Source: Dehalococcoidia bacterium (GTDB lineage: Bacteria; Chloroflexota; Dehalococcoidia; E44-bin15). From it: a stretch of 6,950 bases of DNA. The notes beneath the pieces are model-generated. The model searched no databases. It was not told the DNA's origin and saw only the letters and a list, made by a program, of their open reading frames with translations. The stretch is from NCBI GenBank assembly GCA_030619615.1, contig JAUXBC010000041.1:1-6950 (forward strand), written 5' to 3'. Below are positions 1 to 5,531 of this stretch, piece after piece (position 1 is the first letter of the stretch; the number at the start of each line of letters is the position of its first letter). The translations under genes and the position numbers were made by a program.

Positions 1-952
1 CCTGCTGACAGGGACCGATGGTCTTTTCCACAAGGTCCATCACTAGCTGCTCCAGCTTAGCCCTGGTGAGGGTGATATTGAGGTGCTTGGGGCCTGAGGC
101 GTCGGCGGTGATAAAGGGGAGGGTTATCTCCGTCTGCATTACCGTGGACAGCTCGCACTTGGCCTTCTCCGCAGCCTCCTTGAGCCTTTGTAGCGCCATG
201 CGATCCTGACGAAGGTCGATCCCCTGGTCCCTCCTGAACTCATCACAAAGCCAATCGATCACCTGCTGGTCGAAGTCATCTCCGCCAAGGTGGGTATCAC
301 CGTTGGTGGATTTCACATGAAAGGTGCCCCCGCCAAGCTCCATGATGGAGATATCGAAGGTACCCCCGCCAAGGTCGTAGACGGCGATGGTCTGATCCTT
401 CTTCTTGTCCAGGCCATAGGCCAGGGAGGCGGCGGTGGGCTCGTTGACGATCCTCAAAACCTCAAGCCCCGCGATCTTTCCGGCGTCTTTAGTTGCCTGT
501 CGCTGGCTATCGTTGAAATAGGCGGGCACGGTGATTACCGCCTCGGTGACCTTCTCGCCAAGGTAGGCCTCGGCGTCCATCTTCATCTTCTGCAATATCA
601 TCGCCGAGATCTCTGCGGCGCTATACTCTCTATCACCCATAACTACCTTAACATCGCCATTAGGGGCTTCGGTAATCTTAAAGGGCAATATCTTCCTGTC
701 GCGCACCACCTCAGGGTCATTAAATTTTCGCCCCATGAGGCGCTTGATGCTGAAGATGGTGTTATCTGGATTGGTGATCGCCTGTCGCTTCGCCACCTGC
801 CCGGTGAGGCGCTCCCCAGCCTTGCTCACCGCCACCACCGAAGGGGTCACCCTTCCCCCTTCGGCACTGACGATCACCACTGGCTCTCCGGCCTCCATCA
901 CACCGACGCAGCTATTTGTCGTTCCTAAGTCGATACCTATCACCCTTCCCAT
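1..952 (-). CDS. dnaK: Chaperone protein DnaK (Hsp70), N-terminal 317 residues, 3' part beyond left edge
   Basis: ATP-dependent Hsp70 chaperone of the cytoplasm, working with DnaJ and the exchange factor GrpE on unfolded proteins. The minus-strand frame is open from the ATG at 950-952 to the left edge with no stop. The translation follows the Hsp70 nucleotide-binding domain in order: phosphate-1 loop IDLGTTNSCV (residues 7-16), VPAYFND (142-148), NEPTAASLAYGLD (170-182) and phosphate-2 loop YDLGGGTFD (192-200). It ends near LTRAKLEQLVMDLVEKT. Full-length DnaK is about 610-640 residues, so the end of the ATPase domain, the linker and the substrate-binding domain lie outside the window. The ribosome site GGGAGG is six bases before the ATG. 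The gene follows grpE by 24 bp in the same operon; dnaJ would be expected next but cannot be seen. Heat-shock control through CIRCE upstream of hrcA is inferred. Identification is very secure. Confidence 0.98.
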   Translation of the reverse strand, partial: MGRVIGIDLGTTNSCVGVMEAGEPVVIVSAEGGRVTPSVVAVSKAGERLTGQVAKRQAITNPDNTIFSIKRLMGRKFNDPEVVRDRKILPFKITEAPNGDVKVVMGDREYSAAEISAMILQKMKMDAEAYLGEKVTEAVITVPAYFNDSQRQATKDAGKIAGLEVLRIVNEPTAASLAYGLDKKKDQTIAVYDLGGGTFDISIMELGGGTFHVKSTNGDTHLGGDDFDQQVIDWLCDEFRRDQGIDLRQDRMALQRLKEAAEKAKCELSTVMQTEITLPFITADASGPKHLNITLTRAKLEQLVMDLVEKTIGPCQQ

Positions 953-976
953 GCTTTTCCTCCCTAGCGGTAAGGC

Positions 977-1546
977 TCATTGCCCCTCCTCGGGGCTCTC
1001 TTCCTTTTCCTCCTTGCTTTTTCCCACCTTCACCATGGTGGGACGTATCACCCGGTCATGTAGCTTATAGCCCTTCTGAAGCTCCTCGATAACCTTCCCC
1101 ACCTCCCCCTCTTCAAAGAGCACCGCCTCATGAAGATTTGGGTCGAAGGGCTCGCCAATAGCCTTGATCTCAGTAACCCCATGCCCCTCCAGAATCGCCT
1201 GGAGCTTTCGATAGATAAGCATAATGCCATCCACCCAGGTGAGCCCGGCAAGCTTTGCCGAGACGTTCTCTAGAGCCCGTTCCAGGTCGTCGAGAATGGG
1301 GAGCAGGTTCAGAATAAGCATCGCATTGGCAAACTTGGCCGTCTCATTTCGCTCCTGCTCGATGCGTCTCTTGTAGTTGATGAAATCTGCCTGGGCCCTT
1401 TGCCAATTGGCGAGATAGTCCTGTGCCTTAGCCTTTTCCTCAGAGAGCGCCTTCTGAAGCGATTCCATATCCTCCAACTCGCTGACCACATCCTCTTCCC
1501 TTTGAACTATCTCCTCAGGGCTAAGGTCTTTCTCCTCATTGCCCAC
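977..1546 (-). CDS. grpE: Nucleotide exchange factor GrpE
   Basis: GrpE releases ADP from DnaK and so resets the Hsp70 cycle; it acts as a cytoplasmic dimer. The 189-residue product has the family layout. An acidic, charged N-terminus leads into a long helix, probably coiled coil (about residues 15-75, including NWQRAQADFINYKRRIEQER). Then come LLPILDDLERAL (about 81-92), the GVTEIKAIGEPFDPNLHEAV segment, and the C-terminal beta motif GYKLHDRVIRPTMVKV. The start chosen is the GTG at 1544-1546, because a G-rich ribosome site (AAGGGGG) lies a few bases upstream and the gene then begins 13 bp after the hrcA stop. The frame is also open up to an ATG at 1607-1609, which would overlap hrcA by 50 bp and add 21 residues not typical of GrpE. 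It sits between hrcA and dnaK in one operon, so it should be repressed by HrcA. Confidence 0.96.
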   Translation of the reverse strand: MGNEEKDLSPEEIVQREEDVVSELEDMESLQKALSEEKAKAQDYLANWQRAQADFINYKRRIEQERNETAKFANAMLILNLLPILDDLERALENVSAKLAGLTWVDGIMLIYRKLQAILEGHGVTEIKAIGEPFDPNLHEAVLFEEGEVGKVIEELQKGYKLHDRVIRPTMVKVGKSKEEKEESPEEGQ

Positions 1547-1559
1547 GGTAGCACCCCCT

Positions 1560-2603
1560 TTAAGATATTGACCTCCTGGGGAACTCTCCACGATGCAGCT
1601 CAGCGACAAGATCGCTCATCAGCGAACCCATGTAGCGCACCGCAGAGATCGCCCGTCCATATTGCATCCGAGTGGGACCCATTACCCCGAGGGCGCCACT
1701 GACCTCGCCAGGAATGCCATATCGGGTGATCACCATACTGCACTCCCGCATTGCATCCTCCCTATTCTCCGCTCCAATGATCACCTGGACGCCCTCCTCA
1801 GCGAGCATCTCAGGGAAGACGGACCTCACAAGCCTCTTGCTCTCCAGCACCTCCACAAGGCTCAACATCATCTCACCGCCGGCAAACTCCGGCTGGGTTA
1901 ATATATGGCATAGTCCTTCGATATAAGGTTCCTCATACCTTTGCACATCCTCCCCCTCCATTATATGCACTATGGCCTTCGTTACCTGCTCCTCAGCGGG
2001 GGAAAGCTCAATGCCCCTGGCCAGGATCTCGGACGTGGTCAAACCCTTAAAGGCTGCATTCAATTTATTGGAAATAAAGCTAAGCTCCTCCTGAGACATC
2101 GCCTCATCGAAAGCTAATAGCTGCTGTTTGAGCCTGGCCTCCCGGAGGAGGAGGATAAGCAGGGCAAGGAAATCTTGAACTGCTATCAACTCCAAATGCT
2201 TAAGCCGGGACTCCACCGCCTTGGGAGAGGTAACAATAGCTATGCTACGAACCATGCGGGCAAGTAAGGAAGCGGCTAAGCGGGTCCACTCCTCAAGCTC
2301 CCTCTCCACCTGGTGGAATAGATGGGAGATCATGCGCTGCTCCTCCACAGGGATATCGCCCTCCTTGACCAGGGACTCCACATAGTATCGGTAGCCCTTG
2401 TCCGAGGGAACGCCTCCCCCTGAGGTATGACGGCGAATAATATAGCCATCCTCCTCAAGGCGTGCCATCTCGTTTCGGATGGTGGCGGCACTTACCCCAA
2501 GCCCATGCCTTCTGGCAACGGCCTCCGAACCCACAGGGCTCGCCCGGGAGATATATTCGCTAACGATTATCCCCAGGATGTTCTCTTTCCTCTCCGAGAG
2601 CAT
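1560..2603 (-). CDS. hrcA: Heat-inducible transcription repressor HrcA
   Basis: HrcA is the dimeric repressor of class I heat-shock genes; it binds the CIRCE inverted repeat and needs GroEL to keep an active fold. The 347-residue length is normal. The N-terminal winged helix-turn-helix is clear: SPVGSEAVARRHGLGVSAAT followed by IRNEMARLEEDGYI, then a wing HTSGGGVPSDKGYRYYV (about 59-75). The wing is usually close to HTSAGR.P(T/S)DKGYR, so GGG here is a modest variation. The C-terminal GAF-like/dimerisation part ends with the family signature GALGVMGPTRMQYGRAISAV and a SLMSDL segment. The ATG at 2601-2603 is preceded by AAGGGG seven bases upstream. First gene of the operon with grpE and dnaK; autoregulation through the CIRCE at 2619-2645 is expected. 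Identification is secure from sequence and context. Confidence 0.97.
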   Translation of the reverse strand: MLSERKENILGIIVSEYISRASPVGSEAVARRHGLGVSAATIRNEMARLEEDGYIIRRHTSGGGVPSDKGYRYYVESLVKEGDIPVEEQRMISHLFHQVERELEEWTRLAASLLARMVRSIAIVTSPKAVESRLKHLELIAVQDFLALLILLLREARLKQQLLAFDEAMSQEELSFISNKLNAAFKGLTTSEILARGIELSPAEEQVTKAIVHIMEGEDVQRYEEPYIEGLCHILTQPEFAGGEMMLSLVEVLESKRLVRSVFPEMLAEEGVQVIIGAENREDAMRECSMVITRYGIPGEVSGALGVMGPTRMQYGRAISAVRYMGSLMSDLVAELHRGEFPRRSIS

Positions 2604-2618
2604 CGCTTAACCCCTTGA

Positions 2619-2645
2619 TTAGCACTCTCAGATTGAGAGTGCTAA
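2619..2645 (-). promoter_or_regulatory. CIRCE operator (HrcA binding site)
   Basis: Perfect match to the CIRCE consensus: TTAGCACTC at 2619-2627, a nine-base spacer, and GAGTGCTAA at 2637-2645. It lies 15 bp upstream of the hrcA ATG and starts about six bases downstream of the -10 element of the hrcA promoter, so it covers the probable transcription start. HrcA bound here would block transcription initiation of hrcA-grpE-dnaK. The site is symmetric, but its position assigns it to the minus-strand operon; the fabH promoter is about 40 bp further away. Confidence 0.97.
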
Positions 2646-2651
2646 CATTTT

Positions 2652-2681
2652 AATTTACTACTCTTTTATTTCCCTTGTCAA
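2652..2681 (-). promoter_or_regulatory. Sigma70-type promoter of the hrcA-grpE-dnaK operon
   Basis: On the minus strand a perfect -35 TTGACA (2676-2681) is followed after 18 bases by TAAATT (2652-2657), a 4 of 6 match to the -10 consensus. The predicted start falls near 2644-2646, at the edge of CIRCE, which is the usual arrangement for HrcA repression. A better -10-like hexamer, TAAAAT, lies five bases further downstream but would give a 23-base spacer, so it is less likely. The region is AT-rich. Predicted from sequence only. Confidence 0.7.
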
Positions 2682-2685
2682 GGGG

Positions 2686-2714
2686 TTGACCAGCTAGCCT
2701 CTCTTTGCTATACT
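2686..2714 (+). promoter_or_regulatory. Sigma70-type promoter upstream of fabH
   Basis: Plus-strand TTGACC (2686-2691, 5 of 6) and TATACT (2709-2714, 5 of 6) are separated by the optimal 17 bases. The predicted start is near 2720-2722, giving an untranslated leader of about 50 bases before the fabH TTG. Its -35 is only four bases from the -35 of the divergent hrcA promoter, so the two polymerases face away from each other over a shared core. It probably drives fabH, bioY and perhaps the two genes after them, since no terminator is visible until 5581. Confidence 0.75.
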
Positions 2715-2758
2715 TTCAAAATACATTCAAGCTCGTTAGTAGCATGTACTGGAAACCT

Positions 2759-2766
2759 AGAGGGAG
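2759..2766 (+). promoter_or_regulatory. Ribosome binding site that fixes the fabH TTG start
   Basis: AGAGGGAG lies seven bases before the TTG at 2774. An in-frame TGA at 2768-2770 rules out any earlier start, and the next in-frame ATG is at residue 28, beyond conserved FabH sequence. An ATG at 2767-2769 is in another frame and gives only a 23-residue product. Confidence 0.7.
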
Positions 2767-2773
2767 ATGAGAG

Positions 2774-3760
2774 TTGGGCTTTCACGCGGCGATTACAGGA
2801 TGGGGGAAGTATCTTCCGCAAAGGGTGCTCACCAATAAAGAGCTGGAGAGGATGGTGGACACCACCGAGGAGTGGATCATGACCCGCACCGGGATCAGGG
2901 AGCGACGCATTGTGGGGGATGATGAAACCGCATCCACCATGGCGGTGGAGGCGGGGAAGAGAGCCCTTGAAGTTGCTGGCCTATCACCGAGCTCCCTCGA
3001 TCTGATCATTGTGGCCACAAATAGCCCCGACAGGATAACCCCAGCCTCATCCTTCCTGGTGCAGCATGCCATAGGTGCCAAGAAAGCGGCTGCCTTCGAT
3101 GTGGTTGCCGGATGCAGCGGCGGTATCCACGCCCTGGCCATCGCCTATCAGTTTATTTCCTCTGGGATCTACAGTAACATACTGGTTGTGGGCAGCGAGG
3201 CGATAACCCGTGTCATTAACTGGGAGGACCGCGGCACCTGCGTCCTCTTTGGCGATGGCGCCGGGGCAGTGGTAGTGCAGGCAAACGAGCAGGCGACAGA
3301 CCTGCTCAGCTTTGTGCTTGGCAGTGACGGGTCAGGTGGCGATCTCCTCTACATCCCCCACCCTTGCGGCAAGCCCTCCAGTGCCCCCCAGGATGGACGC
3401 TACTATATCTTCATGGAGGGGAGGGAGGTATTCAAGTTCGCCGTCACCGTGATGCCCAAGGTTTCCAGGCAGGCTGTGGAGGCCGCCGGCCTCCAGATAT
3501 CTGATATCGACCTCTTTATCCCCCACCAGGCAAACGACCGCATCATCCAGGCGGCAGCCAGGTCCCTGGGCATTCCCAGCGAGAAGATTTATGTCAACGT
3601 CGATCGCTATGGCAACCTCTCCGCCGCATCTCCCATCGTCGCCCTTTGCGAAGCGGTGGAGGAGGGAAGGATTAAGGAGGGCGATCTTGTCGTTCTCGTT
3701 GCCTTTGGTGCCGGTTTATCCTGGGCCGCCGTGGTTCTGCGGTGGCAACCAAGGGCCTAA
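2774..3760 (+). CDS. fabH: 3-oxoacyl-ACP synthase III (FabH, KAS III)
   Basis: FabH condenses an acyl-CoA primer, usually acetyl-CoA or a branched short acyl-CoA, with malonyl-ACP and so begins type II fatty-acid synthesis in the cytoplasm. The 328-residue product has the full thiolase-fold pattern. The active-site cysteine is C114 in VVAGCSGGIHAL; H251 lies in FIPHQANDRIIQAA and N281 in RYGNLSAASP, together forming the Cys-His-Asn triad. The C-terminal FGAGLSWAA motif and the N-terminal EEWIMTRTGIRERR segment are also typical. The usual GNTSAAS reads GNLSAAS here, a small change next to the catalytic Asn whose effect on primer choice is unknown. Translation starts at a TTG. The gene is first in a probable operon with bioY 64 bp downstream and has its own sigma70-like promoter divergent from hrcA. 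Other KAS III-like condensing enzymes are possible, but FabH is the best fit. Confidence 0.94.
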   Translation: MGFHAAITGWGKYLPQRVLTNKELERMVDTTEEWIMTRTGIRERRIVGDDETASTMAVEAGKRALEVAGLSPSSLDLIIVATNSPDRITPASSFLVQHAIGAKKAAAFDVVAGCSGGIHALAIAYQFISSGIYSNILVVGSEAITRVINWEDRGTCVLFGDGAGAVVVQANEQATDLLSFVLGSDGSGGDLLYIPHPCGKPSSAPQDGRYYIFMEGREVFKFAVTVMPKVSRQAVEAAGLQISDIDLFIPHQANDRIIQAAARSLGIPSEKIYVNVDRYGNLSAASPIVALCEAVEEGRIKEGDLVVLVAFGAGLSWAAVVLRWQPRA

Positions 3761-3812
3761 AAAGGCAGGATAGCCAAAGCGGGTAACATTCAGATGAGCA
3801 ATTAGTTCGAAA

Positions 3813-3820
3813 AAGGAGGA
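3813..3820 (+). promoter_or_regulatory. Strong Shine-Dalgarno that fixes the bioY TTG start
   Basis: AAGGAGGA with its AGGAGG core ending five bases before the TTG at 3825. Two in-frame ATG codons (3849 and 3852) follow but are about 30 bases from this site, too far, so the TTG is preferred. Confidence 0.75.
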
Positions 3821-3824
3821 GAGA

Positions 3825-4400
3825 TTGAAGCAAGCAAAAGCAATTACCATGATGGATGCCATCTTCCCCAAGGCAACGCTCGTCCGCGATGTCCTTCTTA
3901 TTCTTAGTTTCAGCGTGGTGACCGCTCTCTCCGCCCAGATCGCCTTCTATATCGGTCCCGTCCCCATTACCGGGCAGACCTTCGCCGTGCTTCTTGCCGG
4001 AGCGCTTTTAGGGAGCAGGCGGGGAGCGCTGAGCCAGCTTACCTATTTGGGGATGGGAGCCATGGGGGCCCCCATATTTGCCGGATGGCACGGGGGCATC
4101 GGTGTCCTCATGGGTCCCACCGGTGGCTATCTTATCGGCTTTGTGGCCGCCGCCTTCGTGGTGGGCTTCCTCGCCGAGCGGGGCTGGGATCGCCGCTTCT
4201 GGAGTTTGGCCCTAGCGATGCTCATCGGCAACATCGTGATCTATGCCTTCGGCCTACCCTGGCTCGCCAACTTCGTCCCCTCGGGCTCGGTGCTCGCCGC
4301 AGGGCTCTACCCCTTCATCCCTGGCGACCTGACAAAGCTAGTTCTGGCAACCGTCGCCCTGCCCTCAGGGTGGGCATTGGTGAACAGACTTGGAAGATAG
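3825..4400 (+). CDS. bioY: Biotin transporter BioY (ECF S component)
   Basis: BioY is the membrane-embedded biotin-binding subunit of energy-coupling factor transporters; it works with EcfT and the ATPases EcfA/A', or in some bacteria alone. The 191-residue, very hydrophobic product has about six membrane segments (roughly residues 20-43, 50-64, 66-84, 98-116, 125-146 and 164-185). It carries the BioY signature GPVPITGQTFAVLLAGALLG (44-63), followed by RRGALSQLTYLGMGAMGAPIFAG and GPTGGYLIGF (97-106). These are the conserved ligand-pocket regions. No EcfA or EcfT gene is visible, so it probably uses a shared energising module encoded elsewhere. It follows fabH in the same direction with no terminator between, which suggests co-transcription. 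Biotin is the cofactor of acetyl-CoA carboxylase, which supplies the malonyl units FabH uses. No biotin-operator-like site was recognised. Confidence 0.93.
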   Translation: MKQAKAITMMDAIFPKATLVRDVLLILSFSVVTALSAQIAFYIGPVPITGQTFAVLLAGALLGSRRGALSQLTYLGMGAMGAPIFAGWHGGIGVLMGPTGGYLIGFVAAAFVVGFLAERGWDRRFWSLALAMLIGNIVIYAFGLPWLANFVPSGSVLAAGLYPFIPGDLTKLVLATVALPSGWALVNRLGR

Positions 4401-4413
4401 TCTTTCACAAATA

Positions 4414-4450
4414 CTCCCTCCCCTGGCGGGAGGGAGTTAGAGGGAGGGGG
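4414..4450 (+). repeat. Hairpin/G-rich interspersed repeat, copy R1
   Basis: Between bioY and the MBL gene. A perfect 9-bp stem CTCCCTCCC (4414-4422) and GGGAGGGAG (4428-4436) encloses the loop CTGGC, and is followed by a tail TTAGAGGGAGGGGG. It differs from R2 (5133-5170) at one position over the first 37 bases. No T-run follows, so it is not a typical intrinsic terminator, though it could stabilise the upstream message. Similar GC-rich palindromes are scattered through many bacterial genomes (recollection, not searched). Confidence 0.85.
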
Positions 4451-4474
4451 AAGAGAAGCGCCTCTTTAAAGGGG

Positions 4475-5122
4475 GTGAGGGTAATCGAAATCACCTGGCT
4501 CGGTCATTCCTGCTTCAGGATAAAGGGGAGGGAGGCAACCCTCATCACCGACCCCTATGACGGCAGCATTGGCTATTCCCTGGGCAACCCCAAGGCGGAC
4601 ATCGTCACCTCAAGCCACCCTCACCCCGGTCACAGCTTTGTGGCAGGCGTTGGCGGTGCGCCAAGGATCGTTCATGGGCCGGGGGAATACGAGATCGCCA
4701 GCGTCTTCATCAGCGGCATCGCCACCTTTCACGATGCAGAGAGGGGCAAAAGGCGAGGCAAGAACACTGTCTACCTCATCGAGATGGAGGAGATGAGGGT
4801 TTGCCATCTTGGCGATCTGGGGCACGCCCTCTCCTCGGACCAGGTGGAGGAGATGAGCGGCGTCGAGGTGCTTCTGGTGCCCGTTGGCGGGCTCTCCACC
4901 ATCGATGCCGCCGCTGCCGCGGAGATGGTGCGCCTTCTCCAGCCAAGGATCGTCATCCCCATGCATTTCAAGACCGATGTCGTGTCTTTCCAGCTGGAGC
5001 CGGTAGAAAGTTTCCTCAAGGAAATGGGGCTCAAGGTGGCAACCCCACAGCCCAAGCTCTCCATAACCAGGACGGGCCTGCCCGAAGAGACGCAGGTGCT
5101 GGTGCTGGACTACAAGAGCTAA
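4475..5122 (+). CDS. MBL-fold metal-dependent hydrolase (COG2220 / UlaG-like family)
   Basis: Predicted soluble metallo-beta-lactamase-fold hydrolase of 215 residues; the substrate is not known. It opens with EITWLGHSCFRI (H11 in the GHS motif typical of the family) and TDPYDG (about 26-30). The metal-binding loop is SHPHPGH (47-53), where the usual HxHxDH reads HxHxGH. Further markers are GPGEYEI (68-74), HLGDLGH (111-117, with D114 a candidate metal ligand) and IPMHFKTD (161-168, H164). I recall SHxHPGH in related Chloroflexota proteins, so the Asp-to-Gly change may mark a subfamily rather than a defect. The GTG at 4475 is the first usable start after R1; its G-rich ribosome site is uncomfortably close, so the start is uncertain. 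It lies 74 bp after bioY and 56 bp before the DUF559 gene, on the same strand, possibly one operon. Confidence 0.85.
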   Translation: MRVIEITWLGHSCFRIKGREATLITDPYDGSIGYSLGNPKADIVTSSHPHPGHSFVAGVGGAPRIVHGPGEYEIASVFISGIATFHDAERGKRRGKNTVYLIEMEEMRVCHLGDLGHALSSDQVEEMSGVEVLLVPVGGLSTIDAAAAAEMVRLLQPRIVIPMHFKTDVVSFQLEPVESFLKEMGLKVATPQPKLSITRTGLPEETQVLVLDYKS

Positions 5123-5132
5123 CCATCTTATT

Positions 5133-5170
5133 CTCCCTCCCCTGGCGGGAGGGGGTTAGAGGGAGGGGGG
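5133..5170 (+). repeat. Hairpin/G-rich interspersed repeat, copy R2
   Basis: Same element and orientation as R1. CTCCCTCCC (5133-5141), loop CTGGC and GGGAGGGGG (5147-5155) form a 9-bp stem whose one difference from R1 (A to G) turns a T-A pair into a T-G pair, tolerated in RNA. The tail TTAGAGGGAGGGGGG ends eight bases before the ATG of the DUF559 gene and provides its Shine-Dalgarno-like sequence. Confidence 0.85.
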
Positions 5171-5178
5171 CTCCTGAA

Positions 5179-5526
5179 ATGAAGAAAGACAGAAATCAGA
5201 TGCTCTTTGCTCGCAATCTTCGTCGTGAACAAACAGAGGCTGAAAAGGTGCTGTGGGCAAGATTCAGGAGCAGACAGGTGGAAGGTGTAAAGTTCCGAAG
5301 GCAGCAGCCCGTAGGGCCATATATTGTTGATTTTGCAAGTTTTGAAAGGAAACTCATCGTTGAAATTGATGGTGGCCAGCATAACGAGAAAGAAGCTAGG
5401 GAAAAGGATGAGGAAAGGACAGCGTGGCTAGAGGAGAGGGGTTACAGCGTTTTGAGGTTCTGGAACAATGATGTTTTGATGAACACAGAGGGAGTTCTGG
5501 AGGGGATAAGGAAGGCTCTGGGGTGA
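5179..5526 (+). CDS. DUF559 domain protein, predicted PD-(D/E)XK endonuclease-like
   Basis: Small 115-residue DUF559 protein, a family related to very-short-patch repair (Vsr-like) and other restriction-type nucleases; its cellular role is not established. Family landmarks are in order: RNLRREQTEAEKVLWARFRS (about 12-31), KFRRQQPVGPYIVDF with D51, VEIDGGQH with E62, D64 and H68 as likely active-site residues, then the GYSVLRFWNNDVL block (88-100) and a C-terminal helix. The ATG at 5179 follows the G-rich tail of repeat R2 by eight bases, and repeat R3 in opposite orientation begins six bases after the stop, so the gene is bracketed by inverted hairpins. GC content is about 47% by hand count (5181-5520), against roughly 60% in sampled neighbouring lines, suggesting separate ancestry. 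A complete domain, not a fragment. Nuclease activity is inferred from family motifs only. Confidence 0.9.
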   Translation: MKKDRNQMLFARNLRREQTEAEKVLWARFRSRQVEGVKFRRQQPVGPYIVDFASFERKLIVEIDGGQHNEKEAREKDEERTAWLEERGYSVLRFWNNDVLMNTEGVLEGIRKALG

Positions 5527-5531
5527 GTTTT

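Noticed and set aside
290..928. Long plus-strand open frame (212 codons)
   Set aside because: It is the exact antisense of dnaK in codon register; the minus strand encodes highly conserved Hsp70 motifs throughout.
1547..1609. Earlier ATG start for grpE at 1609
   Set aside because: It would overlap hrcA by 50 bp and add 21 atypical residues, whereas the GTG at 1546 has a G-rich ribosome site.
2767..2838. Frameshift at the fabH start (ATG at 2767 in another frame)
   Set aside because: The TTG at 2774 has a good ribosome site and gives a normal FabH N-terminus without any frameshift.
3761..3824. Riboswitch or biotin operator in the fabH-bioY gap
   Set aside because: Only 64 bp with no strong hairpin beyond a 4-bp GCCT/AGGC pair; no recognisable aptamer or BirA-like site.
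4414..4450. R1 or R2 as intrinsic terminators
   Set aside because: The stems are followed by a G-rich tail rather than a T-run, and near-identical copies occur at two intergenic sites, so they are better treated as interspersed repeats.
4085..4474. N-terminal extension of the MBL gene through bioY and R1
   Set aside because: The frame is open only because it overlaps bioY out of frame; the extension is arginine/proline-rich and unlike any MBL protein.
4801..5178. N-terminal extension of the DUF559 gene
   Set aside because: Overlaps the MBL gene out of frame and then translates repeat R2; the domain begins after the ATG at 5179.
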